From an uncultured Erythrobacter sp. (GTDB taxonomy: Bacteria > Pseudomonadota > Alphaproteobacteria > Sphingomonadales > Sphingomonadaceae): a DNA stretch of 64,000 nt. The stretch covers positions 2,222,874-2,286,873 of the forward strand of contig NZ_CANLMB010000001.1 of the NCBI RefSeq assembly GCF_947492365.1, in the 5' to 3' direction. The translations under genes and the position numbers were made by a program. This document shows positions 10,922 through 19,269 of this stretch, in pieces (the stretch's first letter is position 1; each line of letters opens with the position of its first letter). The notes under the pieces were generated by a model. The model searched no databases. It was given only the letters and a program-made list of their open reading frames with translations, and was not told the origin of the DNA.

Positions 10922-11968
10922 TTGTCGATGGCCCCCGATAAACGCACATCAATCACCGCCCGCTTTGCCGCTCCGATAGCGGCTCTAGCAGCATTGTTTG
11001 CCATCCCCGCGCAGGCCCAGTCGAACGAGCTTCAGGCCAGTTTTGACGATGCCTTCGGGACAGAAATGCGCGCGCCCGAAACGTTCGAGGCGATATACGC
11101 AAACAGTTTCGAACAACGCATCGCCGAGCTTGCCGATGGCGATCAGGGCCGTATCGGCGTCGCTGCACTCGACATGACAACCGGTGAGCAGATTATGGTG
11201 CTGGGCGACCAGCTGTTCCCAATGGCTTCGACCAGCAAGATCGCAGTGGCCGCGACCTATCTCGAAATGGTCGAGCAGGGTCACTATTCGCTCACTTCGG
11301 AATTCCCGCTGCTGATCCCGGTGCGGTCGGCCAAATTCTCCTCGCCCGCAGCGCCCGTGCGTGAAGGCGAATATATGCCGGCGATTGATCTGATCGAGAT
11401 CATGATCACCCGTTCGAGCAATCCGGCAACCGACGCGCTGCTCGCAGCTGTCGGCGGACCCGAAGCCGTCAATGACTGGATGCGCCGTCAGGGGATCAAT
11501 GATTTCTCGATCAACCGCGACATCGCAACTCTGGTCCGTGATGACGGCGAGTATGATCCGGCAAGCTGGATCGACCCGCGCGATGCGGCAACTCCGCGTG
11601 CGATGACACGGCTGCTCCATGGCCTCTATCGCGGCGATTTCCTGTCCGCGCAGAGCCGTCAGGTGCTGCTCGGCTCGATGAGCCGGACCGTTACCGGTCA
11701 ACGCCGGATTGTCGCCAATATGCCCGAAGAGGCCCGTGTGAGCCACAAGACCGGATCGCTTAACAACACGTCGAGCGATATCGGCATTATCGAATCGCCT
11801 GATGGCCGCGCGATTGCTGTTGCGATCTATGTGACGGGTCAGGGATCACGCCGTGCTCGCGAGCGCCGCATCGCAGCGATTGCACGCGCGCTCTATGATG
11901 GATTTGGCGCAAGGGCGCGCCAGAATGGACCGCAGAACTGGACAAGCGCTCCGCGAACCGGCGGCTAG
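10922..11968 (+). CDS. Class A beta-lactamase-like serine hydrolase, exported
   Basis: The 348-residue product has a signal peptide ending PAQAQ and the penicillin-recognising fold. Its SxxK motif reads STSK (near residue 103), SxN reads SSN (near 164), and KTG (near 277) is followed by SLNNTSSDIGII. The omega-loop glutamate of true class A enzymes (ExxLN) is not visible; the matching stretch reads EYDPASWIDPRDAATP. It may therefore be a peptidoglycan or peptide hydrolase rather than a resistance enzyme. GGAG at 10912 favours the TTG start at 10922 (six-base spacing); an ATG at 10928 is the alternative. Confidence 0.82.
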   Translation: MSMAPDKRTSITARFAAPIAALAALFAIPAQAQSNELQASFDDAFGTEMRAPETFEAIYANSFEQRIAELADGDQGRIGVAALDMTTGEQIMVLGDQLFPMASTSKIAVAATYLEMVEQGHYSLTSEFPLLIPVRSAKFSSPAAPVREGEYMPAIDLIEIMITRSSNPATDALLAAVGGPEAVNDWMRRQGINDFSINRDIATLVRDDGEYDPASWIDPRDAATPRAMTRLLHGLYRGDFLSAQSRQVLLGSMSRTVTGQRRIVANMPEEARVSHKTGSLNNTSSDIGIIESPDGRAIAVAIYVTGQGSRRARERRIAAIARALYDGFGARARQNGPQNWTSAPRTGG

Positions 11969-11987
11969 CTCTCTCCGGAAATCGGAC

Positions 11988-12028
11988 AAAGAAAAAGGCG
12001 GCGCCTCGCGGCACCGCCTTTTCTTTTT
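11988..12028. terminator. Bidirectional intrinsic terminator between convergent genes
   Basis: AAAGAAAAAGGCGG and CCGCCTTTTCTTTTT flank a small loop. A runs on the left and T runs on the right let it stop both the serine hydrolase transcript and the opposing lipoprotein transcript. Confidence 0.82.
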
Positions 12029-12056
12029 GCTAGCGTTGAAGCTGGCTTGAAGCGAA

Positions 12057-12335
12057 TTACTCGCCGTCAACCATTGCTTCGGCTTCAGCAGCAGCGCCTT
12101 CAGCAGCTTCGACAACAGTGTCAGCAGCTTCGCCTGCAGCTTCAGCAGCGCCTTCAGCAGCTTCGCCAGTTGCTTCAGCAGCGTCGCCGGCAGCTTCAGC
12201 GGTTTCGTTAACAGCGGTGTCGGCAGCTTCCGACATTGCGTCACCGGTTTCGGCGACCGAGTCAGCGGTTTCGCCGCAAGCAGCGAGGCCGAGAGCCGAG
12301 GTTGCAACAGCAGCGGCAAGAATGATCTTACGCAT
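12057..12335 (-). CDS. Small Ala/Glu-repeat lipoprotein of unknown function
   Basis: This 92-residue protein has a lipoprotein signal with lipobox LAAC at about residue 20. The whole mature part is low complexity: Ala, Glu, Asp, Thr and Gly in near-repeats of 7-11 residues (AEAAGDAAEATGEAAEGAAEA), predicted to form a long acidic amphipathic helix. The DNA is correspondingly repetitive (GCAGCTTC units). AAGGAA lies about seven bases before the ATG. Similar short acidic lipoproteins occur widely in sphingomonads without known role. A periplasmic structural or stress role is possible, but this is a guess. Confidence 0.75.
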   Translation of the reverse strand: MRKIILAAAVATSALGLAACGETADSVAETGDAMSEAADTAVNETAEAAGDAAEATGEAAEGAAEAAGEAADTVVEAAEGAAAEAEAMVDGE

Positions 12336-12430
12336 AATATGAATTCCTTATTCAGCGTATGGTTTTCGCGTCGGGCCCGTTACTCGGATCCAAGCGCCAA
12401 AGCCGGCTTTGACCCCCGACTTCGACGCCT

Positions 12431-12459
12431 TAAATAATGGCCGAAATGTGGCATTGCAA
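12431..12459 (-). promoter_or_regulatory. Likely sigma-70-type promoter of the small lipoprotein
   Basis: On the minus strand TTGCAA (12459-12454) and TATTTA (12436-12431) are 17 bases apart. This would give a leader of about 90 bases before the ATG at 12335. Confidence 0.4.
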
Positions 12460-12594
12460 GTAAATTGACGTAAATCGCCACATTCTCGCCTTATTTCCAC
12501 CCCGTTCCGGCGCATGATTATGGCGGTCAATTCAGCCGGTAATCGCAGGGCAATTCATCTTACGCCGCCCGCTTCGGGGTGCTAGCAGGCAATT

Positions 12595-15435
12595 ATGTCC
12601 AGTGAGAAGCAGCACCTCTATCTCGTCGACGGCTCGTCCTATATATTTCGGGCCTATCACCGCCTTCCGCCGCTGACCGATCCCGAGGGGACGCCGGTGG
12701 GCGCGGTCTACGGCTATACGACGATGCTATGGAAGCTCGCCGATGATCTGGATGCCGCCGAAGGCCCGACCCATCTGGCGGTGATCCTCGACAAGGATTC
12801 AAAGAGTTTCCGCAACGATATCTACCCTGAGTACAAGGCCAATCGCCCGCCCGCTCCCGAAGATTTGCGGCCCCAATTCCCGCTGATCCGCGATGCCACC
12901 CGCGCCTTCAGCCTGCCCTGCATCGAGGAGCAGGGGCTCGAAGCCGACGACCTCATTGCCTCTTACGCCCGCGCTGCCCAGCGCGAAGGGTGGGATGTGA
13001 CCATCGTGTCTTCGGACAAGGATCTGATGCAGCTTGTCGGAGAGGAAAACGGCGCGAAGATCGACATGCTCGATACGATGAAGAGCGCACGCATCTATAT
13101 TCCCGAAGTCGAAGAAAAGTTCGGCGTCACGCCCGATCTGGTTGGCGATGTGCTCGCACTGATGGGCGACAGCGTCGATAATATTCCCGGCATCTACGGC
13201 GTCGGCCCCAAGACCGCTTCCAAGCTGATCGCCGAGCATGGATCGCTGACCGCCGCGCTCGATTCCGCGCCGGATATGAAGAAGTCCAAGCTCAAGGAGC
13301 GCCTGCTCGAAGGCCGCGAGGATGCCGAAATGTCGCGGGTGCTGGTGACGCTAAAGGAAGATTGCGACCTTCCCGTCGCGCTCGACGAGATGCGGATCGA
13401 AGGTATTCCCCCCGAGCCGCTCGCCGCCTTCCTTGAAAAGCACGGCTTCACCTCGCTTCTCAAGCGGTTGGGCGCAGGCACGGGCAGCCCCGAGCGTGCC
13501 AACAATCTCAACCCGGCCAAGGCTGACAAAGCGGGCGATACGGGCAGCGAAGAAGGCAACCGCCAGCCGATTCCTGAAATGCCCAAACTGGATCGCAGCG
13601 CTTACGAGACGGTGCAGTCGCTCGAACGGCTCGAACATTGGGTGACGCGGGCAACAGCGGCGCGGTTGGTGGCGGTCGATACCGAAACCTCCTCGCTCGA
13701 TGCGATGCAGGCCGATCTGGTCGGCATCAGCCTCGCGCTTGGCCCCAACGTTGCGTGCTACATCCCGCTCGCGCATGGCGGGACCGATCTGCTCTCCGAA
13801 ACACCCGAGCAGATTGCGACCGAAGACGCGCTCGCCGCGCTCAAGCCGATGCTCGCCGATGATAGCGTGCTCAAGGTTTTCCAGAACGGCAAATACGATC
13901 TCAACGTGCTCGCGCGTGTCGGGGTCACTGTCTCGCCAATCGAAGACACGATGGTGACGAGCTTTGACCTCGATGCAGGGCGCGGCGAAGGCATGGGAGG
14001 CGGGCATGGTATGGACGAATTGTCCGAGCGCCACCTTGGCCACACGCCGCTGTCCTTCAAGGAAGTCTGCGGGACCGGCAAAAAGGCGATCCCCTTTGGC
14101 GAAGTACCGCTGGACCGCGCGACCGAATATGCCGCCGAGGACGCCGATGTCACTTTGCGGCTCTACCGGCACCTCAAACCGCGCCTTGTCGAAGAAGGCG
14201 GCACCAAAATCTACGAACGCGTTGATCGCCCGCTGATCCCCGTTGTCGCGGCAATGGAACGCGAAGGCATCAAGGTTGACCGCGCCCAGCTCGCACGGCT
14301 TTCGGAAGAATTTGCCACCACAACCGCCGGGCTGGAGAAGGAAATCCACGCAATCGCCGGGCAAGAATTCGCTATCGGCTCACCCAAGCAGCTCGGCGAG
14401 ATCCTGTTCGACAAAATGGGCTTCAAGGGCGGCAAGAAAGGCAAGAGTGGCCAGTACTCCACCGACCAATCGACATTGGAAAAGCTGAGCGCCGACCCGC
14501 AAGCGGCCGGTATTTCCAAGAAGGTGCTCGAATGGCGGCACCTGTCGAAGCTCAAATCGACCTATACCGACGCGCTGCAGGCCCAGATCAATCCGAACAC
14601 GGGCCGCGTCCATACGAGCTATTCGCTGGTCGGCGCGCAGACCGGGCGCCTGTCCTCAACCGATCCGAACTTGCAAAACATTCCGATCCGAACCGCCATC
14701 GGACGCACAATCCGCGAAGCTTTTGTGCCCGAAAGCGGCAATGTCCTGCTCGCGGCGGATTACAGCCAGATCGAATTGCGGCTGGCGGCTCACATGGCCG
14801 ATGTGGGAACGCTCAAGGAGGCCTTTGCCAATGGCGAAGACATCCACGCGCGCACCGCAAAAGAGATGTTCGGCGAAGTCACCCGCGACACCCGCGCGCA
14901 GGCCAAGACGATCAACTTTGCGATCCTCTATGGCATCTCGCGTTGGGGTCTCGCGGGCCGGCTCGAGGTCGAACCTGATGAAGCGCAGGCCATGATCGAC
15001 ACTTATTTCCAGCGCTTCCCCGGCATCCAGCGCTACATTCAGGAGACGCTCGAAACGGTCGGCGAGCGCGGTTATTCAGAGACGCTGTTCGGACGCAAAA
15101 CGTGGTTCCCGCGGATCAAGTCCAAGAACCAGGCCGAGCGCCAAGGTTCAGAGCGGGCGGCGATCAACGCGCCGATCCAGGGCACCAGCGCCGACATCAT
15201 CAAACGCGCAATGGTGCGGATGCTTCCGGCGTTGCGCGATGCCGGACTGAACGATGTGCGCATGCTCTTGCAGGTCCACGATGAACTCGTGTTCGAACTG
15301 CCCGAAGGTGACGTTGCCCAAGCTTCTCCTGTAATCGAGCGCGTGATGGCCGAAGCCGCGCTTCCAGCGGTCACAATCGACGTCCCGCTCGCGGTCGACA
15401 TCGGGACAGGGATGAGCTGGGACGCCGCGCATTGA
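12595..15435 (+). CDS. polA: DNA polymerase I
   Basis: The 946-residue enzyme has all three modules. The 5' nuclease covers about residues 1-290 (LYLVDGSSYIFRAY, ADDLIASYA). The 3'-5' proofreading exonuclease covers about 330-520 and its catalytic DTET at 362-365 is intact. The polymerase domain covers about 560-946, with DYSQIELR near 722 and HDELVFE near 894 supplying metal-binding aspartates. It fills gaps after repair and removes Okazaki primers. The stop overlaps the start of the next small gene by four bases. A long frame on the opposite strand is a shadow. Confidence 0.98.
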   Translation: MSSEKQHLYLVDGSSYIFRAYHRLPPLTDPEGTPVGAVYGYTTMLWKLADDLDAAEGPTHLAVILDKDSKSFRNDIYPEYKANRPPAPEDLRPQFPLIRDATRAFSLPCIEEQGLEADDLIASYARAAQREGWDVTIVSSDKDLMQLVGEENGAKIDMLDTMKSARIYIPEVEEKFGVTPDLVGDVLALMGDSVDNIPGIYGVGPKTASKLIAEHGSLTAALDSAPDMKKSKLKERLLEGREDAEMSRVLVTLKEDCDLPVALDEMRIEGIPPEPLAAFLEKHGFTSLLKRLGAGTGSPERANNLNPAKADKAGDTGSEEGNRQPIPEMPKLDRSAYETVQSLERLEHWVTRATAARLVAVDTETSSLDAMQADLVGISLALGPNVACYIPLAHGGTDLLSETPEQIATEDALAALKPMLADDSVLKVFQNGKYDLNVLARVGVTVSPIEDTMVTSFDLDAGRGEGMGGGHGMDELSERHLGHTPLSFKEVCGTGKKAIPFGEVPLDRATEYAAEDADVTLRLYRHLKPRLVEEGGTKIYERVDRPLIPVVAAMEREGIKVDRAQLARLSEEFATTTAGLEKEIHAIAGQEFAIGSPKQLGEILFDKMGFKGGKKGKSGQYSTDQSTLEKLSADPQAAGISKKVLEWRHLSKLKSTYTDALQAQINPNTGRVHTSYSLVGAQTGRLSSTDPNLQNIPIRTAIGRTIREAFVPESGNVLLAADYSQIELRLAAHMADVGTLKEAFANGEDIHARTAKEMFGEVTRDTRAQAKTINFAILYGISRWGLAGRLEVEPDEAQAMIDTYFQRFPGIQRYIQETLETVGERGYSETLFGRKTWFPRIKSKNQAERQGSERAAINAPIQGTSADIIKRAMVRMLPALRDAGLNDVRMLLQVHDELVFELPEGDVAQASPVIERVMAEAALPAVTIDVPLAVDIGTGMSWDAAH

Positions 15436-15662
15436 TACGCTGGCTGCTCCGCATGTTGAGCGCCATCTGCATGGTCGGCGCGATCATCTGTGCGGGGCTT
15501 TGGAATGCCAGACGCAGCCTGCCTTACAATGAAGCGGGCCGATACTTTGACCCCGTCACTGCAACCGTTTTCCATGAACAAAGCGTGGCGGTCTTTGGGG
15601 CAATAGCCATCGCACTCGCTGCGTTAGCGATTGCAAGCGTCATTGCGATCAGGCGGTTCTAA
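15432..15662 (+). CDS. Small predicted membrane protein downstream of polA
   Basis: This 76-residue protein has two hydrophobic helices, about residues 8-25 and 52-72, with a short soluble loop between them and a basic C-terminus. The TTG start overlaps the polA TGA (TTGA), suggesting translational coupling; an in-frame ATG at 15453 is the alternative. I recognise no family, and the evidence is the coupling and the membrane pattern. Confidence 0.55.
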   Translation: MIRWLLRMLSAICMVGAIICAGLWNARRSLPYNEAGRYFDPVTATVFHEQSVAVFGAIAIALAALAIASVIAIRRF

Positions 15663-15681
15663 CTGCCGATCTTGCGCAAAT

Positions 15682-17988
15682 TCACTCGTGCTTCTTCGCC
15701 CGCGTCGGCTCCAGCGTGTCAGGTGCAAAGAATCCGATCGGATTGGCCTCTGCCGCGCGCTTTTTCAGTTCGCCGCGCAGTTTGCGATATTCGGCTTCCA
15801 TGCGCGGCGTGACGGTGGCGCGGCTGTCTTCGAGCGCGTCTTCGAAATCCTGCATCTCGACCGCAGCCACATCGCCTCCCATTCGCCGCAAGGCGCCAAG
15901 CCCTGCGCGGCGGACAACGTCTTCGAGGTCGGCGCCGGTGAAGCGTTCGGTCTTCGCGGCGATTTCACCAAGATCCACATTGCTCGCAAGCGGCATATTG
16001 TCGGTGTGAATGCCAAGAATGTGCTCGCGGCCCTCCTTGTCGGGCGTACCCACATAGACCAGCTCGTCAAATCGGCCCGGTCGAAGCAGTGCCGGGTCCA
16101 TGAGAGCAGGCCGGTTGGTCGCGCCGATGACAATCACCGATTGCAACTCTTCGAGCCCGTCCATTTCGGCAAGGATCGTGTTGACCACGCGGCCAGTGAC
16201 TTGCGGTTCGCCCTGGCCTGAGCCGCGCGCGGGAACCAGACTGTCGATCTCGTCTATAAAAAGCACGCAGGGCGCAACCGCGCGGGCGCGGGCAAACAGC
16301 CGCGCGATCTGCTGCTCGCTCTCGCCGTACCATTTGGACAGAAGGTCGGAACTTTTCATGGAGATGAAGTTCGCCTCGGCCTCTTTGGCGACCGCCTTTG
16401 CCAGCAAGGTCTTGCCGGTGCCGGGCGGGCCATAGAGCAGGAAACCCTTGGCCGGGCGAATGCCCAGACGGCGAAACGCATCAGCATTCTTAAGCGGGAG
16501 TTCGATCCCCTCTTTGAGCTTGTCGATGGCATCGGCGACGCCGCCAATATCGTCCCAGCCGACATTGGGCATCTGCACCATGACTTCGCGCATGGCGGAG
16601 GGCTGGATGCGTTTGAGCGCCGAGAAGAAATCGTCGCGGGTCACGCATAGGTCTTCGAGCACGTCTTGCGGGATCTCGCGTTCGCTCAGGTCGAGGCGCG
16701 GCATGATCCGCCGCACCGCATCAATTGCAGCTTCGCGGGCAAGCGCCGCAATATCCGCGCCGACAAAGCCGTGGGTGACACGCGCCAGTTCGTCGATGTC
16801 GACCGCTTCTTCGAGCGGCATACCGCGCATATGAATAGCGAGAACCTCGCGCCGGCCGCCCTGATCGGGAACGCCGATGACGATCTCACGGTCGAAACGG
16901 CCCGGACGGCGAAGCGCCTCGTCAATTGCATCTGGCCGGTTGGTCGCGGCGATTACCACCAGATTGGCGCGGGCTTCCAGCCCGTCCATCAAAGTAAGAA
17001 GCTGCGCGACAAGCCGCTTTTCCGCCTCGCCCGGCACTCCGCTGCGTTTTGGCGCAATCGAATCGATCTCGTCGATAAAGACGATTGCAGGTGCGACACG
17101 GGTCGCCTCTTCGAACACTTCGCGCAGCCGTTTTTCGCTTTCGCCATAACCCGAACCCATAATCTCGGGGCCGTTGATGGTGAAAAACTCAGCATCGCTT
17201 TCATTGGCGACTGCCTGCGCGAGCCGGGTCTTGCCGGTGCCAGGAGGGCCGTGGAGCAGCACACCTTTGGGCGGATCCACGCCAAGCCGGGTAAACAGCT
17301 CAGGATAACGCAGCGGCAATTCGACCATCTCGCGCAATTGCTGGATGGTGTCCTTCATCCCGCCGACATCGTCGTAATTGACGACCGCGCGGCCATCGCG
17401 CTCTTCTTCGAATTCGGTGCGGAGTTCGACCTCGGTGTTCTCGTCGATATGGACGATCCCCTTGGGGTTGGTCGAATGCACAGCAAGGCGGATCTGGGTC
17501 AGCGCATAGGCCGGGGCGCGCAGCAATTGGCGCACATCGGACGGCATATTCTGCACCGGCTGCTGACCGGTTGTCGCCACCAGATCGCCAGCCACCAGAG
17601 GGCGCTTGAAGAAATTCCGCTTGAGCGCCTGGGTCGGACCTTGAAGCCGCATTTCACGCTGGGCGGGCGCAAACACGACCCGCGTGGCAGGGCGCGATTT
17701 GGCAGCCGTGATGTCAACATGCTCGCCCGATCCCGCTTCGGCATTACCGCGTTGGAGACCATCGAGCCGGACTACATCCAGCGTGTCATCTTCCTCATAA
17801 GCGGTCATCGCCACGGCTGCGGTGGTCCGCTTGCCAGCGATTTCAACGATATCGCCTTCGGTTATGCCCAGTGCCTGAAAGGCCGAACGCGGCATGCGCG
17901 CGATGCCCTGACCGGATTCCTCCTGCCGGGCAGGTGCAACCTGCAAGCGTGCCGTTCGGCTGGATGAGGCAGGTTTGGCTTCAGCCAT
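15682..17988 (-). CDS. CDC48/VCP-like AAA+ ATPase with two ATPase domains
   Basis: The 768-residue protein has the p97 layout: an N-terminal double-psi barrel/CDC48 N domain (residues 10-190) and two AAA modules. The Walker A motifs are GPPGTGKTRLAQ (near 245) and GPPGTGKTLLAK (near 518). The Walker B motifs are IVFIDEIDSIAP and VLFIDEIDSLVP, each followed by an arginine-finger segment (RRPGRFDREI, LRPGRFDELV). In eukaryotes and archaea this family unfolds and segregates proteins; the bacterial members are poorly studied. GGGAG precedes the ATG. It is a single gene preceded by an odd terminator-bearing leader region. Confidence 0.93.
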   Translation of the reverse strand: MAEAKPASSSRTARLQVAPARQEESGQGIARMPRSAFQALGITEGDIVEIAGKRTTAAVAMTAYEEDDTLDVVRLDGLQRGNAEAGSGEHVDITAAKSRPATRVVFAPAQREMRLQGPTQALKRNFFKRPLVAGDLVATTGQQPVQNMPSDVRQLLRAPAYALTQIRLAVHSTNPKGIVHIDENTEVELRTEFEEERDGRAVVNYDDVGGMKDTIQQLREMVELPLRYPELFTRLGVDPPKGVLLHGPPGTGKTRLAQAVANESDAEFFTINGPEIMGSGYGESEKRLREVFEEATRVAPAIVFIDEIDSIAPKRSGVPGEAEKRLVAQLLTLMDGLEARANLVVIAATNRPDAIDEALRRPGRFDREIVIGVPDQGGRREVLAIHMRGMPLEEAVDIDELARVTHGFVGADIAALAREAAIDAVRRIMPRLDLSEREIPQDVLEDLCVTRDDFFSALKRIQPSAMREVMVQMPNVGWDDIGGVADAIDKLKEGIELPLKNADAFRRLGIRPAKGFLLYGPPGTGKTLLAKAVAKEAEANFISMKSSDLLSKWYGESEQQIARLFARARAVAPCVLFIDEIDSLVPARGSGQGEPQVTGRVVNTILAEMDGLEELQSVIVIGATNRPALMDPALLRPGRFDELVYVGTPDKEGREHILGIHTDNMPLASNVDLGEIAAKTERFTGADLEDVVRRAGLGALRRMGGDVAAVEMQDFEDALEDSRATVTPRMEAEYRKLRGELKKRAAEANPIGFFAPDTLEPTRAKKHE

Positions 17989-18143
17989 GAGGACTCCCTA
18001 ACGGATCGAATGGAAAAATTTCTCGATCCAATAGCTAAGGAGAGCGCCGGATGATTGCAAACCCGTGTTTGCGCGGGTGCAGACTTCATCTTCTCGTAAT
18101 GCCTCGGCAGCCGCACGGCCTTTGCGCCGCAAATTGCGCGGGT

Positions 18144-18182
18144 AAGAAAAAAAGCCCGGCACACCATTTTCAGGAGGCCGGG
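18144..18182 (-). terminator. Strong minus-strand intrinsic terminator in front of the CDC48-like gene
   Basis: Read on the minus strand, AGCCCGGC and GCCGGGCT form an 8-base-pair stem followed by seven T residues. It sits about 155 bases upstream of the CDC48-like start, pointing towards that gene, with no protein gene upstream on the same strand. That fits either the end of a small RNA or an attenuator in the CDC48 leader. Confidence 0.82.
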
Positions 18183-18360
18183 CTGGAAAAGTTTGGGAGA
18201 GGATGCCTGTTAGGCAGGGCAAGAAATGGACGACGACTCGAAATTTTGCAAGTGCGAAATAATCATAATGAGTTGCAAAACACGCAATCAAATGTCTGTA
18301 AGTAACTCATTTTTAGGGATTTAGATTAAACTTCATCCACAAGAACTCCTCCAAAATAGC
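18150..18360 (-). ncRNA. Candidate small RNA or leader transcript
   Basis: This is an AT-richer minus-strand segment ending in the terminator at 18144-18182. It contains the TTTTGCAA/TTGCAAAA stem, a CCTG/CAGG hairpin, and near its 5' end GGAGGAG (18352-18346) five bases before a GTG that opens a four-codon frame (Met-Asp-Glu-Val-stop, 18340-18326). An overlapping ATG at 18336 gives a seven-codon frame. No clear promoter was found, so the 5' end is arbitrary. The existence of the RNA is inferred. Confidence 0.35.
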
Positions 18361-18538
18361 ACAGTCGAACGAAAATTGCGCGGCGGAATGCTGCAATGCA
18401 GCACCCGAGGCGCGGTCACCGAAACCTGTATCGCCAATGGGTGACACGGGCAAAACAAGCGACTAATCTCTAGCGCAGGCGGTCGGGTCGTACCGCCGTT
18501 GCTCCACATTACCCAGGCTAGAAACAGGCTGAGCTTTT

Positions 18539-19261
18539 ATGTCGAAGATTTATCCCACTGCCGCCGCCGCGCTCGATGGCGTAATTGCGAATGACCTGCT
18601 TATCGCCGCAGGCGGTTTCGGGCTCTGCGGGATTCCTGAACGCCTTCTCGATGCGATCCGCGATAGCGGCGTGACCGGCCTCACCTTTGCCAGCAACAAT
18701 GCCGGGATCGACAATGAAGGGATCGGCAAGCTGCTGCGCACCCGTCAGGTCAAGAAGATGATCAGCTCCTATGTCGGCGAAAACAAGGAATTTGAACGGC
18801 AGTTCCTCGCTGGCGAGTTAGAAGTCGAGTTCTGCCCGCAAGGCACGCTGGCAGAGCGGATGCGCGCGGGCGGCGCGGGCATTCCGGGCTTCTACACCAA
18901 AACTGGCGTCGGAACGCAGGTCGCTGAGGGCAAGGAGCATATGGACTTCCCCGATCAGGACGGCGTCACCTCGACCTACATCCTTGAGCGCGGGATCTTT
19001 GCCGATCTGGCCATCATCAAGGCATGGAAAGCGGACGAGACCGGCAACCTGATCTTCCGCAAGACGGCGCGCAATTTCAACCAGCCAGCGGCAACCTGCG
19101 GCAAGGTTTGTATCGCCGAGGTCGAGGAGATCGTTCCGGCAGGCGCTTTGGAAGCGGATGAGATCCACCTGCCCGGTGTTTTCGTGAACCGGATGATCCT
19201 GGGCGCGCCTTACGACAAGAAAATCGAATTCCGCACAGTGCGTGAAAAAGCAGAGGCATAA
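18539..19261 (+). CDS. scoA: 3-oxoacid CoA-transferase subunit A
   Basis: The 240-residue alpha subunit carries the family's glycine-rich opening GGFGLCGIPERLL, the segment FASNNAGIDNEGIGKLL, and FCPQGTLAERMRAGGAGIPGFYTKTGVGT (residues 100-127). With subunit B it moves CoA from succinyl-CoA to acetoacetate, activating ketone bodies. The B gene is not adjacent: a 1.4-kb lipoprotein gene intervenes, starting nine bases after this stop. The upstream ribosome-binding site is weak. Confidence 0.96.
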   Translation: MSKIYPTAAAALDGVIANDLLIAAGGFGLCGIPERLLDAIRDSGVTGLTFASNNAGIDNEGIGKLLRTRQVKKMISSYVGENKEFERQFLAGELEVEFCPQGTLAERMRAGGAGIPGFYTKTGVGTQVAEGKEHMDFPDQDGVTSTYILERGIFADLAIIKAWKADETGNLIFRKTARNFNQPAATCGKVCIAEVEEIVPAGALEADEIHLPGVFVNRMILGAPYDKKIEFRTVREKAEA

Positions 19262-19269
19262 GAATCTCT

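Larger units (their letters stand above)
17989..18538. other. 550-base region without a convincing protein gene
   Basis: It lies between the divergent CDC48-like and scoA genes. It holds a strong minus-strand terminator (18151-18182), an inverted repeat TTTTGCAA...TTGCAAAA (18245-18280), a minus-strand GGAGGAG with tiny frames, and two weak hairpins nearer scoA (GCTGCAATGCAGC near 18390; GGCGGT...ACCGCC near 18480-18498). AT content is visibly higher than in the neighbours between 18190 and 18360. Longer open frames here overlap the terminator and look like shadows. Confidence 0.7.

Noticed and set aside
13351..14364. 337-codon minus-strand frame inside polA
   Set aside because: Shadow frame; polA is complete and collinear with its family.
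16666..17967. 433-codon plus-strand frame opposite the CDC48-like ATPase
   Set aside because: Composition shadow of a gene with clear Walker motifs.
17998..18291. 97-codon minus-strand frame upstream of the CDC48-like gene
   Set aside because: It crosses the strong terminator at 18144-18182 and shows no conserved features.
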